Below are positions 1 through 7,308 of a stretch of DNA of 64,000 bases, piece by piece. Within the stretch, counting starts at the first letter, position 1. Every line of letters starts with the position of its first letter. The stretch covers positions 2,852,001-2,916,000 of the forward strand of contig NZ_CP023667.1 of assembly GCF_002443155.1 (NCBI RefSeq), in the 5' to 3' direction. Both the position numbers and the translations under genes were made by a program. The notes below the pieces were generated by a model. It was given only the letters and a program-made list of their open reading frames with translations. It ran no database searches and was not told the DNA's origin. The DNA is from Alcaligenes faecalis (GTDB lineage: Bacteria > Pseudomonadota > Gammaproteobacteria > Burkholderiales > Burkholderiaceae_B).

Positions 1-532
1 GCTTGCCCAGCAAGGCCCGCACAATTTCCACCCGCTGGCACTCGCCCACGGACAAGGTGTGAATGTGACGTTGCGGGTCCAGATCCAGCCCGTACTGGCT
101 GGCAGTCTCGCTAATGCGGCCCGCCAGCTCCTGCATATTGGTGGAAGCAGGCAAACCCAGCGCAATGTTTTCCGTGACAGTCAGGGTGTCAAACAAGGAA
201 AAGTGCTGGAACACCATGCCAATGCCCAATTGTCGGGCTGCAGCCGGGCTGCTGATCTGAACGGGCTGACCGTCCCACAGAATCTGACCCTGATCCGGTT
301 TGACCACCCCGTAAATAATCTTCATCAGGGTGGACTTGCCTGCGCCATTCTCCCCCAGCACGGCGTGAATCTGCCCCGGAAGGATAGACAGGGAAATATT
401 GTCATTGGCCACCACCGCGGGATAGGCCTTGGTGATATTGCGAAGTTCGAGGCGTGGCACAGCCTTGGGGTCTGGGGATACCGTTTGCTCACCGGACTCA
501 GAAGAATGGCCCACGGGAGACGATGGGGTCAT
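1..532 (-). CDS. ABC transporter ATP-binding protein, sugar/nucleoside type (3'-truncated by the window)
   Basis: Reading the minus strand from an ATG at 532 gives at least 177 residues of an ABC ATPase that runs off the window edge. Visible parts are Walker A GENGAGKST near residues 60-69, a Q-loop MVFQHFSLF, and a signature-like LSVGECQRVEI. The N-terminal wording (GVVKPDQGQI, then a PVQISSPAAARQLGIGMV stretch) is typical of the double-ATPase proteins of simple-sugar or nucleoside/BMP-type uptake systems, usually about 510 residues, so roughly two thirds would lie outside. The first 26 residues are a poorly conserved leader and no strong ribosome site is seen, so a GTG at 514 is an alternative start. 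The role as the energising subunit of an importer is from family knowledge; the substrate cannot be told from this fragment. Confidence 0.85.
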   Translation of the reverse strand, partial: MTPSSPVGHSSESGEQTVSPDPKAVPRLELRNITKAYPAVVANDNISLSILPGQIHAVLGENGAGKSTLMKIIYGVVKPDQGQILWDGQPVQISSPAAARQLGIGMVFQHFSLFDTLTVTENIALGLPASTNMQELAGRISETASQYGLDLDPQRHIHTLSVGECQRVEIVRALLGK

Positions 533-619
533 GGCTGTATCAGCAAAAAAATATAAAACGCCCGAGCAAGCGCTGCATGGCCTGCTCAGACGTACAAAAA
601 GGGAAGAAGAACCTGGGGC

Positions 620-811
620 TTAACGCTTGCCCAAGGCTTGCTCTATTTTCTTATCAGTCTTGTATTGGCTAAGAGAATATACCGCCCAAATAGCGGCAGG
701 AATCCATCCAATGACGGTCAACTGCAAAATCAGGCAAATAATGCCTGCTACAGGCCGACCAATCGTGAAAAAAACCAGCCATGGCAACAGCAGTGCGATC
801 AGTAAGCGCAT
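620..811 (-). CDS. YqaE/Pmp3-family small membrane protein
   Basis: This is a 63-residue protein with two hydrophobic segments (about residues 2-17 and 20-46) and the family-like stretch LTVIGWIPAAIWAVY. The layout and the GWIP motif match the YqaE/Pmp3 (stress-induced hydrophobic peptide) family, whose members are 50-65 residue inner-membrane proteolipids linked in other organisms to membrane potential and salt or cold stress. The C-terminal tail is charged (KTDKKIEQALGKR). It lies between the ABC gene and ddh on the same strand and shows no operon-like overlap with either. Family assignment rests on length, topology and motif only. Confidence 0.75.
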   Translation of the reverse strand: MRLLIALLLPWLVFFTIGRPVAGIICLILQLTVIGWIPAAIWAVYSLSQYKTDKKIEQALGKR

Positions 812-897
812 GAGAACACTCGCAATAATCTGAGAAGAGCGCTATTTTACCCTTTATTGCCCGACTGAATCATTTGCCTTCCAACAAGTACAACAAG

Positions 898-928
898 AGG
901 CCCGGATCAGCCGTGCTGAGCCGGGCCT
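898..928 (-). terminator. Probable terminator after ddh
   Basis: An imperfect inverted repeat (AGGCCCGG ... CCGGGCCT with an inner CAGC/GCTG pairing) lies 17 nt past the ddh stop. Read on the minus strand it is followed by a modest T-rich stretch (CTTGTTGT). It is likely an intrinsic terminator, although the U-tract is weak. Confidence 0.55.
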
Positions 929-944
929 GGATCACGAACAAAAT

Positions 945-1931
945 TTACAGCAGTTCTTTGCGCAGTTGAGCTGGCGTCTTGGGCGAGAGCAGGCCTGGGG
1001 CCACGTCCAGGACAGTCTGGGCACCAGTCTGACCGTTCTTGTTCATGCGGTACGCGGCGCGCGCATAAGCGACCAGCACGCTGGACGTGAATTCGGGATT
1101 GCTGCCCAGATTCAGTGCGTACTCCACCACCTGCTGCGAACCCGAGCCGGACTGACCGCTACGAATCACAAAACCACCGTGCGGCATGGCGGCATGGTCG
1201 CGAGCCAGAGTTTCGGCATCAATGAAGTTCACTTCGGTGTCGTAGTCTGCAAAATAGTCAGGCATGGTGACAATTGCTTCACGCACGGTATCGGCATCCG
1301 CGCCCTGCTCCAGCACGACAAAGCACTGACGTTTGTGCTTTTCACGGGTGCTGAGTTCAGGCTGTTCGCCATTGCGCACACGCTGTACCGCAGCTTCGAT
1401 AGGCAGGGTGTATTGCACACCACCGGCCACACCAGCCACACGACGGATCGCATCCGAGTGGCCTTGGCTCAGGCCCTTGCCCCAGAAGGTGTAAGTCTGG
1501 CCAACAGGCAAAACGCATTCGCCGTACAGGCGATTCAGGGAGAACAGGCCTGGGTCCCAGCCCACCGCGATCAGAGCCGTGGTGCCAGCGCCCTGAGCGG
1601 CCGCATCGACAGCCGCGTAGTACTCGGGGATACGGGCATGGGTATCAAAGCTGTCCACCGTTGTGAACCAGCGCGCCAAGGCCGGGCCTTGCTCGGGCAG
1701 GTCATTTTTAGAGCCACCACAGAGAATCAGCACATCAATATCATTGCGGTACTGTTCGATCTGGTCCAGGGCGCGCACGGGCACGCCTGCACTTTGCAGA
1801 CGCAGGGAAGCAGGGTCACGACGAGTAAAAACGCTGACCAGCTCCATGTCCGGGTTTTGTGCCAGGGCCAGCTCTACGCCTCGCCCTAAATTGCCGTAAC
1901 CTGCAATACCGACACGGATTTTGCTACTCAT
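945..1931 (-). CDS. ddh: meso-diaminopimelate D-dehydrogenase
   Basis: The 328-residue product begins with a Rossmann dinucleotide motif (IRVGIAGYGNLGRG) and carries the diagnostic blocks ILCGGSKNDLPEQGP, DSFDTHARIPEY and VGWDPGLFSLNRLYGE of NADPH-dependent meso-diaminopimelate dehydrogenase (EC 1.4.1.16). The enzyme interconverts tetrahydrodipicolinate, ammonia and meso-DAP in one step, a short route to lysine and peptidoglycan DAP. Length equals the family norm. The start at 1931 has an AAGGA site about 8 nt upstream. The nearest gene upstream is the LeuE-like exporter, 63 nt away on the same strand, so co-transcription is possible; an amino-acid exporter next to a lysine-branch enzyme fits. 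Confidence 0.93.
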   Translation of the reverse strand: MSSKIRVGIAGYGNLGRGVELALAQNPDMELVSVFTRRDPASLRLQSAGVPVRALDQIEQYRNDIDVLILCGGSKNDLPEQGPALARWFTTVDSFDTHARIPEYYAAVDAAAQGAGTTALIAVGWDPGLFSLNRLYGECVLPVGQTYTFWGKGLSQGHSDAIRRVAGVAGGVQYTLPIEAAVQRVRNGEQPELSTREKHKRQCFVVLEQGADADTVREAIVTMPDYFADYDTEVNFIDAETLARDHAAMPHGGFVIRSGQSGSGSQQVVEYALNLGSNPEFTSSVLVAYARAAYRMNKNGQTGAQTVLDVAPGLLSPKTPAQLRKELL

Positions 1932-1994
1932 GGTGTTTTCCTTAAAACTGATAAATAAGTGCTGTCAGAACTGCTGCGCTCTGAAGCGGCTGGC

Positions 1995-2630
1995 CTAGTC
2001 GCTGATCATGCGGGCGGCAAAGCCCATGAACAACAGCCCCACCGAGCCATTGCCCATACGGGACAAACGCTGATGACGTCGGAAAATTCCTGCCAGACGG
2101 TCACCGCCAAAAATCAGCAAAGACAAATAACAAATGCTGATCAGCTCCACCACCAGACCCAACAGCATAAAGGCCAGGCCTGTGTGACCTTTGGACGGGT
2201 CCACAAACTGCACGAAAAAGGACAGGAAGAACAAGATGGCCTTGGGATTCAACAAGCTCAGGAGCAAGGCCTTGCGAAAGCGGGTTTCGTGACGCAAGCG
2301 CGTGTCCACGGACTGGACCGGGCCGCCTTGCCTGAAGGCTGACTGTAACAGCCGCACCCCCAAATACAACAAATAGGCAGCGCCCAGCCAGCGTATGCCC
2401 ATATACAACATGGGCAGCGTCTTAAGCAGCGAGGCAGCGCCCAGGGCTGTCAGCGTCATCAAAATACCGTCGCCCACGACAACGCCCAAGGCCGCTTTAT
2501 AACCTTCGCGTACGCCATGTCCGGCGCCACTGGCCAGAACGTATAAAGAATTGGGTCCAGGCAATAGCACGATAAACACCGTACCCACCACAAAGGCCCA
2601 GAAATTGATAACACCGATTTGTTCGAACAC
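1995..2630 (-). CDS. LysE/RhtB-family amino acid exporter, LeuE-like
   Basis: This is a 211-residue polytopic membrane protein with about six hydrophobic segments and the family signature LLPGPNSLYVLASGAGHGVREGY near the N-terminus. The wording is closest to LeuE (leucine efflux) within the LysE/RhtB superfamily, which exports amino acids by proton antiport. The start is a GTG at 2630 preceded by GAGG at good spacing. It is followed after 63 nt by ddh. The exact substrate is inferred from resemblance and could be another neutral or basic amino acid. Confidence 0.85.
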   Translation of the reverse strand: MFEQIGVINFWAFVVGTVFIVLLPGPNSLYVLASGAGHGVREGYKAALGVVVGDGILMTLTALGAASLLKTLPMLYMGIRWLGAAYLLYLGVRLLQSAFRQGGPVQSVDTRLRHETRFRKALLLSLLNPKAILFFLSFFVQFVDPSKGHTGLAFMLLGLVVELISICYLSLLIFGGDRLAGIFRRHQRLSRMGNGSVGLLFMGFAARMISD

Positions 2631-2672
2631 GCCGGCCTCGCTAAACGCAGCAGAATCCGCAATTTTAGCGCT

Positions 2673-2710
2673 AAAAAAATGCCCCTGGCACGGGTGGAAT
2701 GCCAGGGGCG
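2673..2710 (-). terminator. Intrinsic terminator after the CoA-transferase gene
   Basis: On the minus strand an 11-bp stem (CGCCCCTGGCA with TGCCAGGGGCA) and a 9-nt loop are followed by seven T residues. It lies 67 nt past the stop of the acetyl-CoA hydrolase/transferase gene and just before the LeuE-like gene, separating the two transcription units. Confidence 0.85.
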
Positions 2711-2776
2711 ATCAGGTCAATTTGTAAGGTCTACGCTGCCGGACTGACTCGGCTACGCATTACCGGACCTGATGGA

Positions 2777-4300
2777 CTACGCAGTCGCTAGTTCCTGGGT
2801 CTGGAACTGCTCCTGTTTCATGGTGCCTTCCTGCTGGAAACGAACGTGCCAGGACAAGGCCTCTTCCAAAATGTGGGGCGTATGGCCGCCACGTTGGCTG
2901 GCGCGTTCAACGTAGTCCAGCAAGGCAGGACGATAGTCGGGGTGAGCACATTTTTCGATGATGACGCGGGCACGCTCACGGGGAGCCAAACCACGCAAAT
3001 CAGCCAAGCCCCATTCGGAAACCAAAACAGCCACATCGTGCTCGCAATGGTCTACGTGCGATGCCATAGGCACCACGCTGGAGATAGCACCATCTTTGGC
3101 GACGGACTTGCTGACAAAAATGGACAGGTGTGCATTGCGGGCGAAATCGCCAGAGCCGCCAATGCCATTCATCATGTGGGTACCACAGACGTGGGTGGAA
3201 TTCACGTTGCCGTAGATATCAAACTCCAGGGCGGTGTTGATCGCGATAATGCCCAAGCGACGCACCAGTTCCGGGTGATTACTAATTTCCTGAGGACGCA
3301 GCACCAGCTTGTCGCGGTAGTTTTCCAAACCTTCCAGGAATTGCGCCATTTTGGGAGCCGACAGAGTCAAGGACGAAGCCGAGGCAAAGCTCAGTTGGCC
3401 GGAGTCCAGCATGGCAATCGCGCTGTCCTGCAAGACTTCCGAGTACATTTTCAGATCGGTGAAGGGAGAATCCAGCAGGCCGTAAGTGACGGCATTGGCA
3501 ATCGTACCGATACCAACCTGCAAGGGCAGCAAGGAGTGGCTCATACGGCCAGCGTCTACTTCGCCTTTCAGGAATTCAATAATGTGACCGGCAATTGCCT
3601 TGGTTTCTTCATCAGGTGGCAGCACGCTGGAGGGGCTGTCCAAAGCATCGGTCACTACAATACCCACGATGCGGGAAGGATCCACCTGAATGGCGGTGGT
3701 GCCAATACGTTGGTCCACATCCATCAATTCAATAGGCTGACGATTGGGGCGAGCCTCGGGCACGTAGATATCGTGCAAGCCTTCCATTTCCACCGGCATG
3801 CTCAGGTTCAGCTCAACAATGATTTGTTTGGCTTGCTGGGCAAAACTGGCCGAATTGCCTACCGATGTTGTCGGCACAATTGCGCCGGTTTCAGTAATGG
3901 CAACCGCTTCAATGACGGCGATGTCGATGGCAGGCAGGTTGCCCGAGCGCATGTGCTCCACAGTCAGGGACAAGTGCTGGTCGGTGAACAGGACCTTGCC
4001 TTCATTGATATGACGGCGCAGCACCGAGTCCACTTGAAACGGCGAGCGGCGGGCCAGAACACCGGCCTCGGCCATCATGCCGTCGCTATCATTACCCAGC
4101 GAGGCGCCGGTAACCACATTCAGTTTTAATTGCTCGGTCTGGGCGCGCTCGGCCAAGGCACGAGGCATGACTTTACAGTCCCCAGCGCGGGTAAAACCGC
4201 TCATCCCGACATTCATCCCGTCCTTGAAGAAGGCGACTGCCTCCTGAGCGGTCATGACTTTGCCTTCCAATTCGGGGGAACGAATGCGATCCTTGAACAT
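2777..4300 (-). CDS. Acetyl-CoA hydrolase / succinyl-CoA:acetate CoA-transferase family protein
   Basis: The product is 507 residues from the ATG at 4300, which has an AGGAG site 6 nt upstream; longer in-frame starts lack one. It matches the Ach1/Cat1/AarC family: N-terminal GMNVGMSGFTRAGDCKVMP, a central KMYSEVLQDS block in which the Glu corresponds to the covalent-CoA glutamate, and the C-terminal glycine loop NGIGGSGDFARNA. Family members move CoA between succinyl-CoA and acetate, or act as apparent acetyl-CoA hydrolases, in acetate and propionate metabolism in the cytosol. A LysR gene is transcribed divergently, with a small palindrome between them, suggesting dedicated regulation. Whether acetate is the true acceptor cannot be told from sequence. 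Confidence 0.88.
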   Translation of the reverse strand: MFKDRIRSPELEGKVMTAQEAVAFFKDGMNVGMSGFTRAGDCKVMPRALAERAQTEQLKLNVVTGASLGNDSDGMMAEAGVLARRSPFQVDSVLRRHINEGKVLFTDQHLSLTVEHMRSGNLPAIDIAVIEAVAITETGAIVPTTSVGNSASFAQQAKQIIVELNLSMPVEMEGLHDIYVPEARPNRQPIELMDVDQRIGTTAIQVDPSRIVGIVVTDALDSPSSVLPPDEETKAIAGHIIEFLKGEVDAGRMSHSLLPLQVGIGTIANAVTYGLLDSPFTDLKMYSEVLQDSAIAMLDSGQLSFASASSLTLSAPKMAQFLEGLENYRDKLVLRPQEISNHPELVRRLGIIAINTALEFDIYGNVNSTHVCGTHMMNGIGGSGDFARNAHLSIFVSKSVAKDGAISSVVPMASHVDHCEHDVAVLVSEWGLADLRGLAPRERARVIIEKCAHPDYRPALLDYVERASQRGGHTPHILEEALSWHVRFQQEGTMKQEQFQTQELATA

Positions 4301-4523
4301 CGTGTGCTCCTGTCTCTGTGTCATTGATCTACCTGTTGTTGCTTTCGGAAGGAGCCGGGGCCGAAAGCGCCAGGCGAGATCTTCACGCAACAGAACGACA
4401 TCACGCTTTAAAAATAGTGGCTGTATGAGCCGGAGATAAAAAGCCGAAATCGCCCTGACAACAGGCGTTTATGTTTTTTGAACAAAGCCAGCATAGCATC
4501 GCCATAATGAATAAAATAACTCA

Positions 4524-4535
4524 TACGAAGTCGTA
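4524..4535. promoter_or_regulatory. Candidate LysR operator between the CoA-transferase and its divergent regulator
   Basis: The inverted repeat TACGAAGTCGTA (5-bp arms, 2-bp centre) lies in the AT-rich divergent intergenic region, 28 nt before the LysR start. LysR regulators commonly bind such dyads next to their own gene. The assignment is inference from position and symmetry only. Confidence 0.4.
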
Positions 4536-4563
4536 AAAGTCATAAACAAAAGGCCAGCTAATC

Positions 4564-5472
4564 ATGGACATTCGATCCTTGCGATACTTCATTGAAACCG
4601 TTAAACATCAAAGCTTTACGCAAGCCGCACAGAGTCTGAACGTGACGCAATCGACCATCAGCAAGATGGTGAAGCAGTTGGAGGATGAGCTGGGCGAGCC
4701 CTTGCTGATCCGCGATCATCGTCAATTGCAGCTGACCGATTGCGGCAAAGTGGTGCTGGAGCGAGGGCAGGAAGTTTTGCAGAGCATGCAGGGCTTGCTG
4801 CGAGAGGTTCATGAAGTTCAAGCACTGCAACGCGGTCGTCTGGATGTCGGTATTCCACCCATGATTAATGTGCTGTTTACAGAGGTGCTCAAGACCTTCA
4901 AGAACCGGCATCCGCAGATCGAGCTGATTCTGCATGAGGAAACCGGCATGGGGATCGAGCGCATGGTCGCGGCGGGCACAGTTGAAATGGGGCTAAGTAT
5001 TCTGCCTTTGGGGCCGGAGTTGAATGTGTCGGCTACTCCCGTGGCCAAACATGCGGTGTGGGCGATTGGCCATAAAGATACGCTGGCCGGTGCGCAAAAG
5101 AAGATCAAGCTGCGGGAGCTGGAAAAGCATCCTTTGATTTTCCTGGGCGAAGACTATGCCCTGACCCGTATGTTGCGGCGTGCTTTTGCTCACGCAGGCT
5201 TGCGGGCAAATATTGCGGCGCAAAGCAATCAGTGGGATTGGGTGGCTTCCATGGCACAGGCAGGCATGGGGGTGGCTTTACTGCCCCAGCCGTTTCTGTC
5301 TCGGCTGGAACCGGGGGACTGGGTTGCCAAAGAAGTGGTGGAGCCGGCGTTGAACTGGGAAGTGGCGCTGCTGTGGAATGGACGGTATCTGTCACAGGCG
5401 GCCAGAGCGTGGCTACAGGTCTGTGCGGATGTGTTGGGCGGGAACTGGCCGGAGCTTGAAGGAGATTTATAG
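4564..5472 (+). CDS. LysR-family transcriptional regulator
   Basis: This 302-residue protein has the N-terminal winged helix-turn-helix typical of LysR proteins (FIETVKHQSFTQAAQSLNVT, then SKMVKQLEDELG) and a C-terminal periplasmic-binding-like effector domain (about residues 90-295). It is divergent from the acetyl-CoA hydrolase/CoA-transferase gene with a 263-nt gap that holds a short dyad, so it most likely regulates that gene and itself. The effector is unknown; general resemblance is to the CynR/CysB-like subgroup. Confidence 0.9.
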   Translation: MDIRSLRYFIETVKHQSFTQAAQSLNVTQSTISKMVKQLEDELGEPLLIRDHRQLQLTDCGKVVLERGQEVLQSMQGLLREVHEVQALQRGRLDVGIPPMINVLFTEVLKTFKNRHPQIELILHEETGMGIERMVAAGTVEMGLSILPLGPELNVSATPVAKHAVWAIGHKDTLAGAQKKIKLRELEKHPLIFLGEDYALTRMLRRAFAHAGLRANIAAQSNQWDWVASMAQAGMGVALLPQPFLSRLEPGDWVAKEVVEPALNWEVALLWNGRYLSQAARAWLQVCADVLGGNWPELEGDL

Positions 5473-5740
5473 CAGGACTATTTATTAGCCCTTGAATGCT
5501 CATCGTGTATTCAACACCAGGCTAAGGCCGGCCCAATTGCATTGAATTGTCATGTACATGCAGGAGCATGTCTTTCTTATTTGACATCGCTTCGGTTTGG
5601 AAGAGCCTGGATTAATGCGTAGGCAATCTCTATGAAGCACCACATGGAACATAAAGCGTCAAACACCTCTTTGGTTCCACATCCCTGCCAATTTCTCGTA
5701 CATGAAACGACTGAAAAATCGCGCCATCTCATGCATCGAG
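5473..5740. other. Intergenic region with no recognised gene
   Basis: The 268 nt between the LysR gene and the palindromic repeat contain no convincing coding sequence, terminator or promoter. Short open frames here lack ribosome sites and resemble nothing recognised. Confidence 0.5.
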
Positions 5741-5880
5741 CCGCTCAAGCCGTCTGCCCCTGACTCGGGGCGATTCAGACTGCTTGCCGCGGGCTGTTCT
5801 GGAATCCGGGATGCAAGCCCTGTGCTGTTTGAGCGGGACGCTTGTACTTGGTCCGGGGGACCAAGTACCCCGCGAGGTTC
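5741..5880. repeat. Left part of a large palindromic repeat interrupted by the IS110 element
   Basis: This is the left arm plus central hairpin of a palindromic intergenic repeat whose right arm is at 7056-7152. Arms shared with the other side include CTCAAGCCGTCTGCCCCTG at the outer end and TGTTCTGGAATCCGGG further in. The apex at 5844-5868 is a perfect 11-bp stem (GTACTTGGTCC) with a GGG loop. The same architecture, an 11-bp apex stem with a 3-nt C/G loop, recurs in the repeat at 27368-27596. Confidence 0.8.
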
Positions 5881-5891
5881 TATGGTTTGGG

Positions 5892-6842
5892 TCAAGCTGT
5901 TTTAGGCGATAGTTTGGACGGGTCAAAGGCTTGTCCACTTTTCCACACGGCATATGCAATGCGCAGCAACTTACGAGCCAGAATCACAATCGATTCTGTG
6001 CCCGCCAGGCCTCGGGCACGATACGCTTCATACAACGGTTTACATGCCGCACTGCGGCAGGCCGACATCGCTGCCAAATACAGTTGTCGGCGCAGCAAAG
6101 CCGGCCCACGCTTGCTGATACGACGACGCCCTCGCTTGGTCCCTGAGTCGTTGGGTCGGGGATCGAGCCCGCTATACGCGACTAAGGCATCCGCATTGGC
6201 AAAGGGAATACGATTGAGCAGTTCGGTCAACAAGGCCGCTGTCTGTTGACCGATGCCACTCACACTACGCAAACGTTGATATCCCTGTTCGAGCTGCGGG
6301 TCGTTCGCAATCAAATGCTGTATTTGTTGATCCATTGAGGCCAGCACAACATCAAATCCATGTTGTAACGCTTGGGTATCGACACCTGATAGATCCACGT
6401 CGGTAAAGGCCTGGCGTAAAGCGCTCTGGTGAGTGATCACTTGAGCGCGACGAGACAACAGTTGACGCAACTGTTGTTGCTCGGGGGTGAGCGGTTGCCA
6501 AGCTTGCAGGCTGGATTGATGCTCTTGCAGGTAGCGGACAATGACCTCTGCATCAATATTATCGGTCTTGGCCCGGCTGCCTAAGGCTCGTGCATAGTAA
6601 AAGACATCACGCGCGTTCAAGATATAGACCGTCAAGCCATGCAGATAAGCCAACTGGGCCAGTAAGGCGTGGTAATTGCCCGTTGACTCCATGGCAATTA
6701 GCGCGTGTTCTGACACTGTCTTTAACCAACGGGTAATGCCAGTCGTCGTGTTGGCAATGATGCAGGGCCGTTGGCCCGCTACGCTGATGACCAGCTCAGC
6801 CTTGGCAACATCAGCACCGATATAAAGCACAGTCGTTTGCAT
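5892..6842 (-). CDS. IS110-family transposase (DEDD recombinase)
   Basis: The 316-residue protein starts at the ATG at 6842, which has a GGAGGTG site 6 nt upstream. The N-terminal RuvC-like DEDD domain shows YIGADVAKAE, ALIAMESTGNYH and SRAKTDNIDAEVI, supplying the acidic residues. The C-terminal transposase_20/IS116 domain contains LRSVSGIGQQTAALL, a helix-hairpin-helix-like block, and YSGLDPRPNDSGTKRG with the conserved Ser-Gly before the catalytic region. Length is normal and no frameshift is seen, so it may be active. IS110 recombinases act with a bridge RNA encoded in the same element. Confidence 0.95.
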   Translation of the reverse strand: MQTTVLYIGADVAKAELVISVAGQRPCIIANTTTGITRWLKTVSEHALIAMESTGNYHALLAQLAYLHGLTVYILNARDVFYYARALGSRAKTDNIDAEVIVRYLQEHQSSLQAWQPLTPEQQQLRQLLSRRAQVITHQSALRQAFTDVDLSGVDTQALQHGFDVVLASMDQQIQHLIANDPQLEQGYQRLRSVSGIGQQTAALLTELLNRIPFANADALVAYSGLDPRPNDSGTKRGRRRISKRGPALLRRQLYLAAMSACRSAACKPLYEAYRARGLAGTESIVILARKLLRIAYAVWKSGQAFDPSKLSPKTA

Positions 6843-7055
6843 GGGAGCACCTCCAAAGCGCACAATGAGTAACGTCGGGGTGTACGCCATCCGGCTCGTT
6901 GACTTGCGTTCAGATCGGCGGTCGCGGTTCGATGAACGGCGCCGCTCAGTTCCTTATCGACGGTGATGGGTGGGGCGGGAGAGTTCTCGCGGTGTCGGTC
7001 CGGCATTGGCCGATCGTTCAGGATGTCCCTCCACCCCGACAACTTAACCATACAA
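6843..7055 (-). ncRNA. Candidate bridge RNA region upstream of the IS110 transposase
   Basis: The 213-nt noncoding leader between the element's end and the transposase start is where IS110-subgroup elements encode a bridge RNA. On the transposase strand, CCGCGAG (6992-6986) can pair with the target half-site CTCGCGG next to the insertion point (plus-strand 5870-5876). TGAAC (7020-7016) repeats the other target half. Between them is a small CGGC-CAAT-GCCG stem-loop. This resembles the two guides of a target-binding loop. The family rule is established; the specific guide assignment is inference from short matches. Confidence 0.5.
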
Positions 7056-7152
7056 GTTCACAGGGCGCCCGGATTCCAGAACAGACAAGGGTACCGGTGC
7101 GCAGCACCGGCAAGTAGTCAAGCCCCGAGGCAGGGGCAGACGGCTTGAGCGG
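7056..7152. repeat. Right part of the IS-interrupted palindromic repeat
   Basis: This arm complements 5741-5880: GGATTCCAGAACAGAC pairs with the inner left arm and CAGGGGCAGACGGCTTGAGC with the outer arm. It also holds the hairpin module GACAAGGGTACCGGTGCGCAG (split here only by reading order) that is shared, on one strand or the other, with the repeats at 27.4 and 58.4 kb. Confidence 0.75.
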
Positions 7153-7243
7153 CGTCTTTCCTGAGACGACTTTTCTCAAAGCACCCAATCAATGCTGAAG
7201 CACTCCCGATACACAACAACTACTTGTCACCCCACCCCCAGAC

Positions 7244-7275
7244 AAAAAAAAGAGCCACCCCAAACAGGGTGGCCC
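7244..7275 (-). terminator. Intrinsic terminator of ahpCF
   Basis: On the minus strand a strong stem (GGGCCACCC with GGGGTGGCTC, loop of about 5 nt) is followed by eight T residues, 33 nt past the ahpF stop. It is a textbook intrinsic terminator. Confidence 0.92.
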
Positions 7276-7308
7276 TCTTGAACAGCCAGGTCCAACAATC
7301 AGAAAGAC

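Larger units (their letters stand above)
5881..7059 (-). mobile_element. IS110-family insertion sequence
   Basis: The element carries one transposase gene. It lies between two copies of GTTC (5877-5880 and 7056-7059); removing it rejoins the two arms of a palindromic repeat, which fixes the ends within that 4-bp ambiguity. The ends share only TATGGTT in inverted orientation and have no long terminal inverted repeats, as expected of this family. The transposase stop is 11 nt from one end, whereas about 215 nt of noncoding DNA precede its start, the arrangement of the IS110 subgroup rather than IS1111. Insertion inside a palindromic repeat fits the REP-targeting habit known for family members such as IS621. 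The length is about 1.18 kb. Confidence 0.85.

Noticed and set aside
5842..6249. Open frames opposite the IS110 transposase as passenger genes
   Set aside because: They are shadows of the transposase and contain no recognisable domain.
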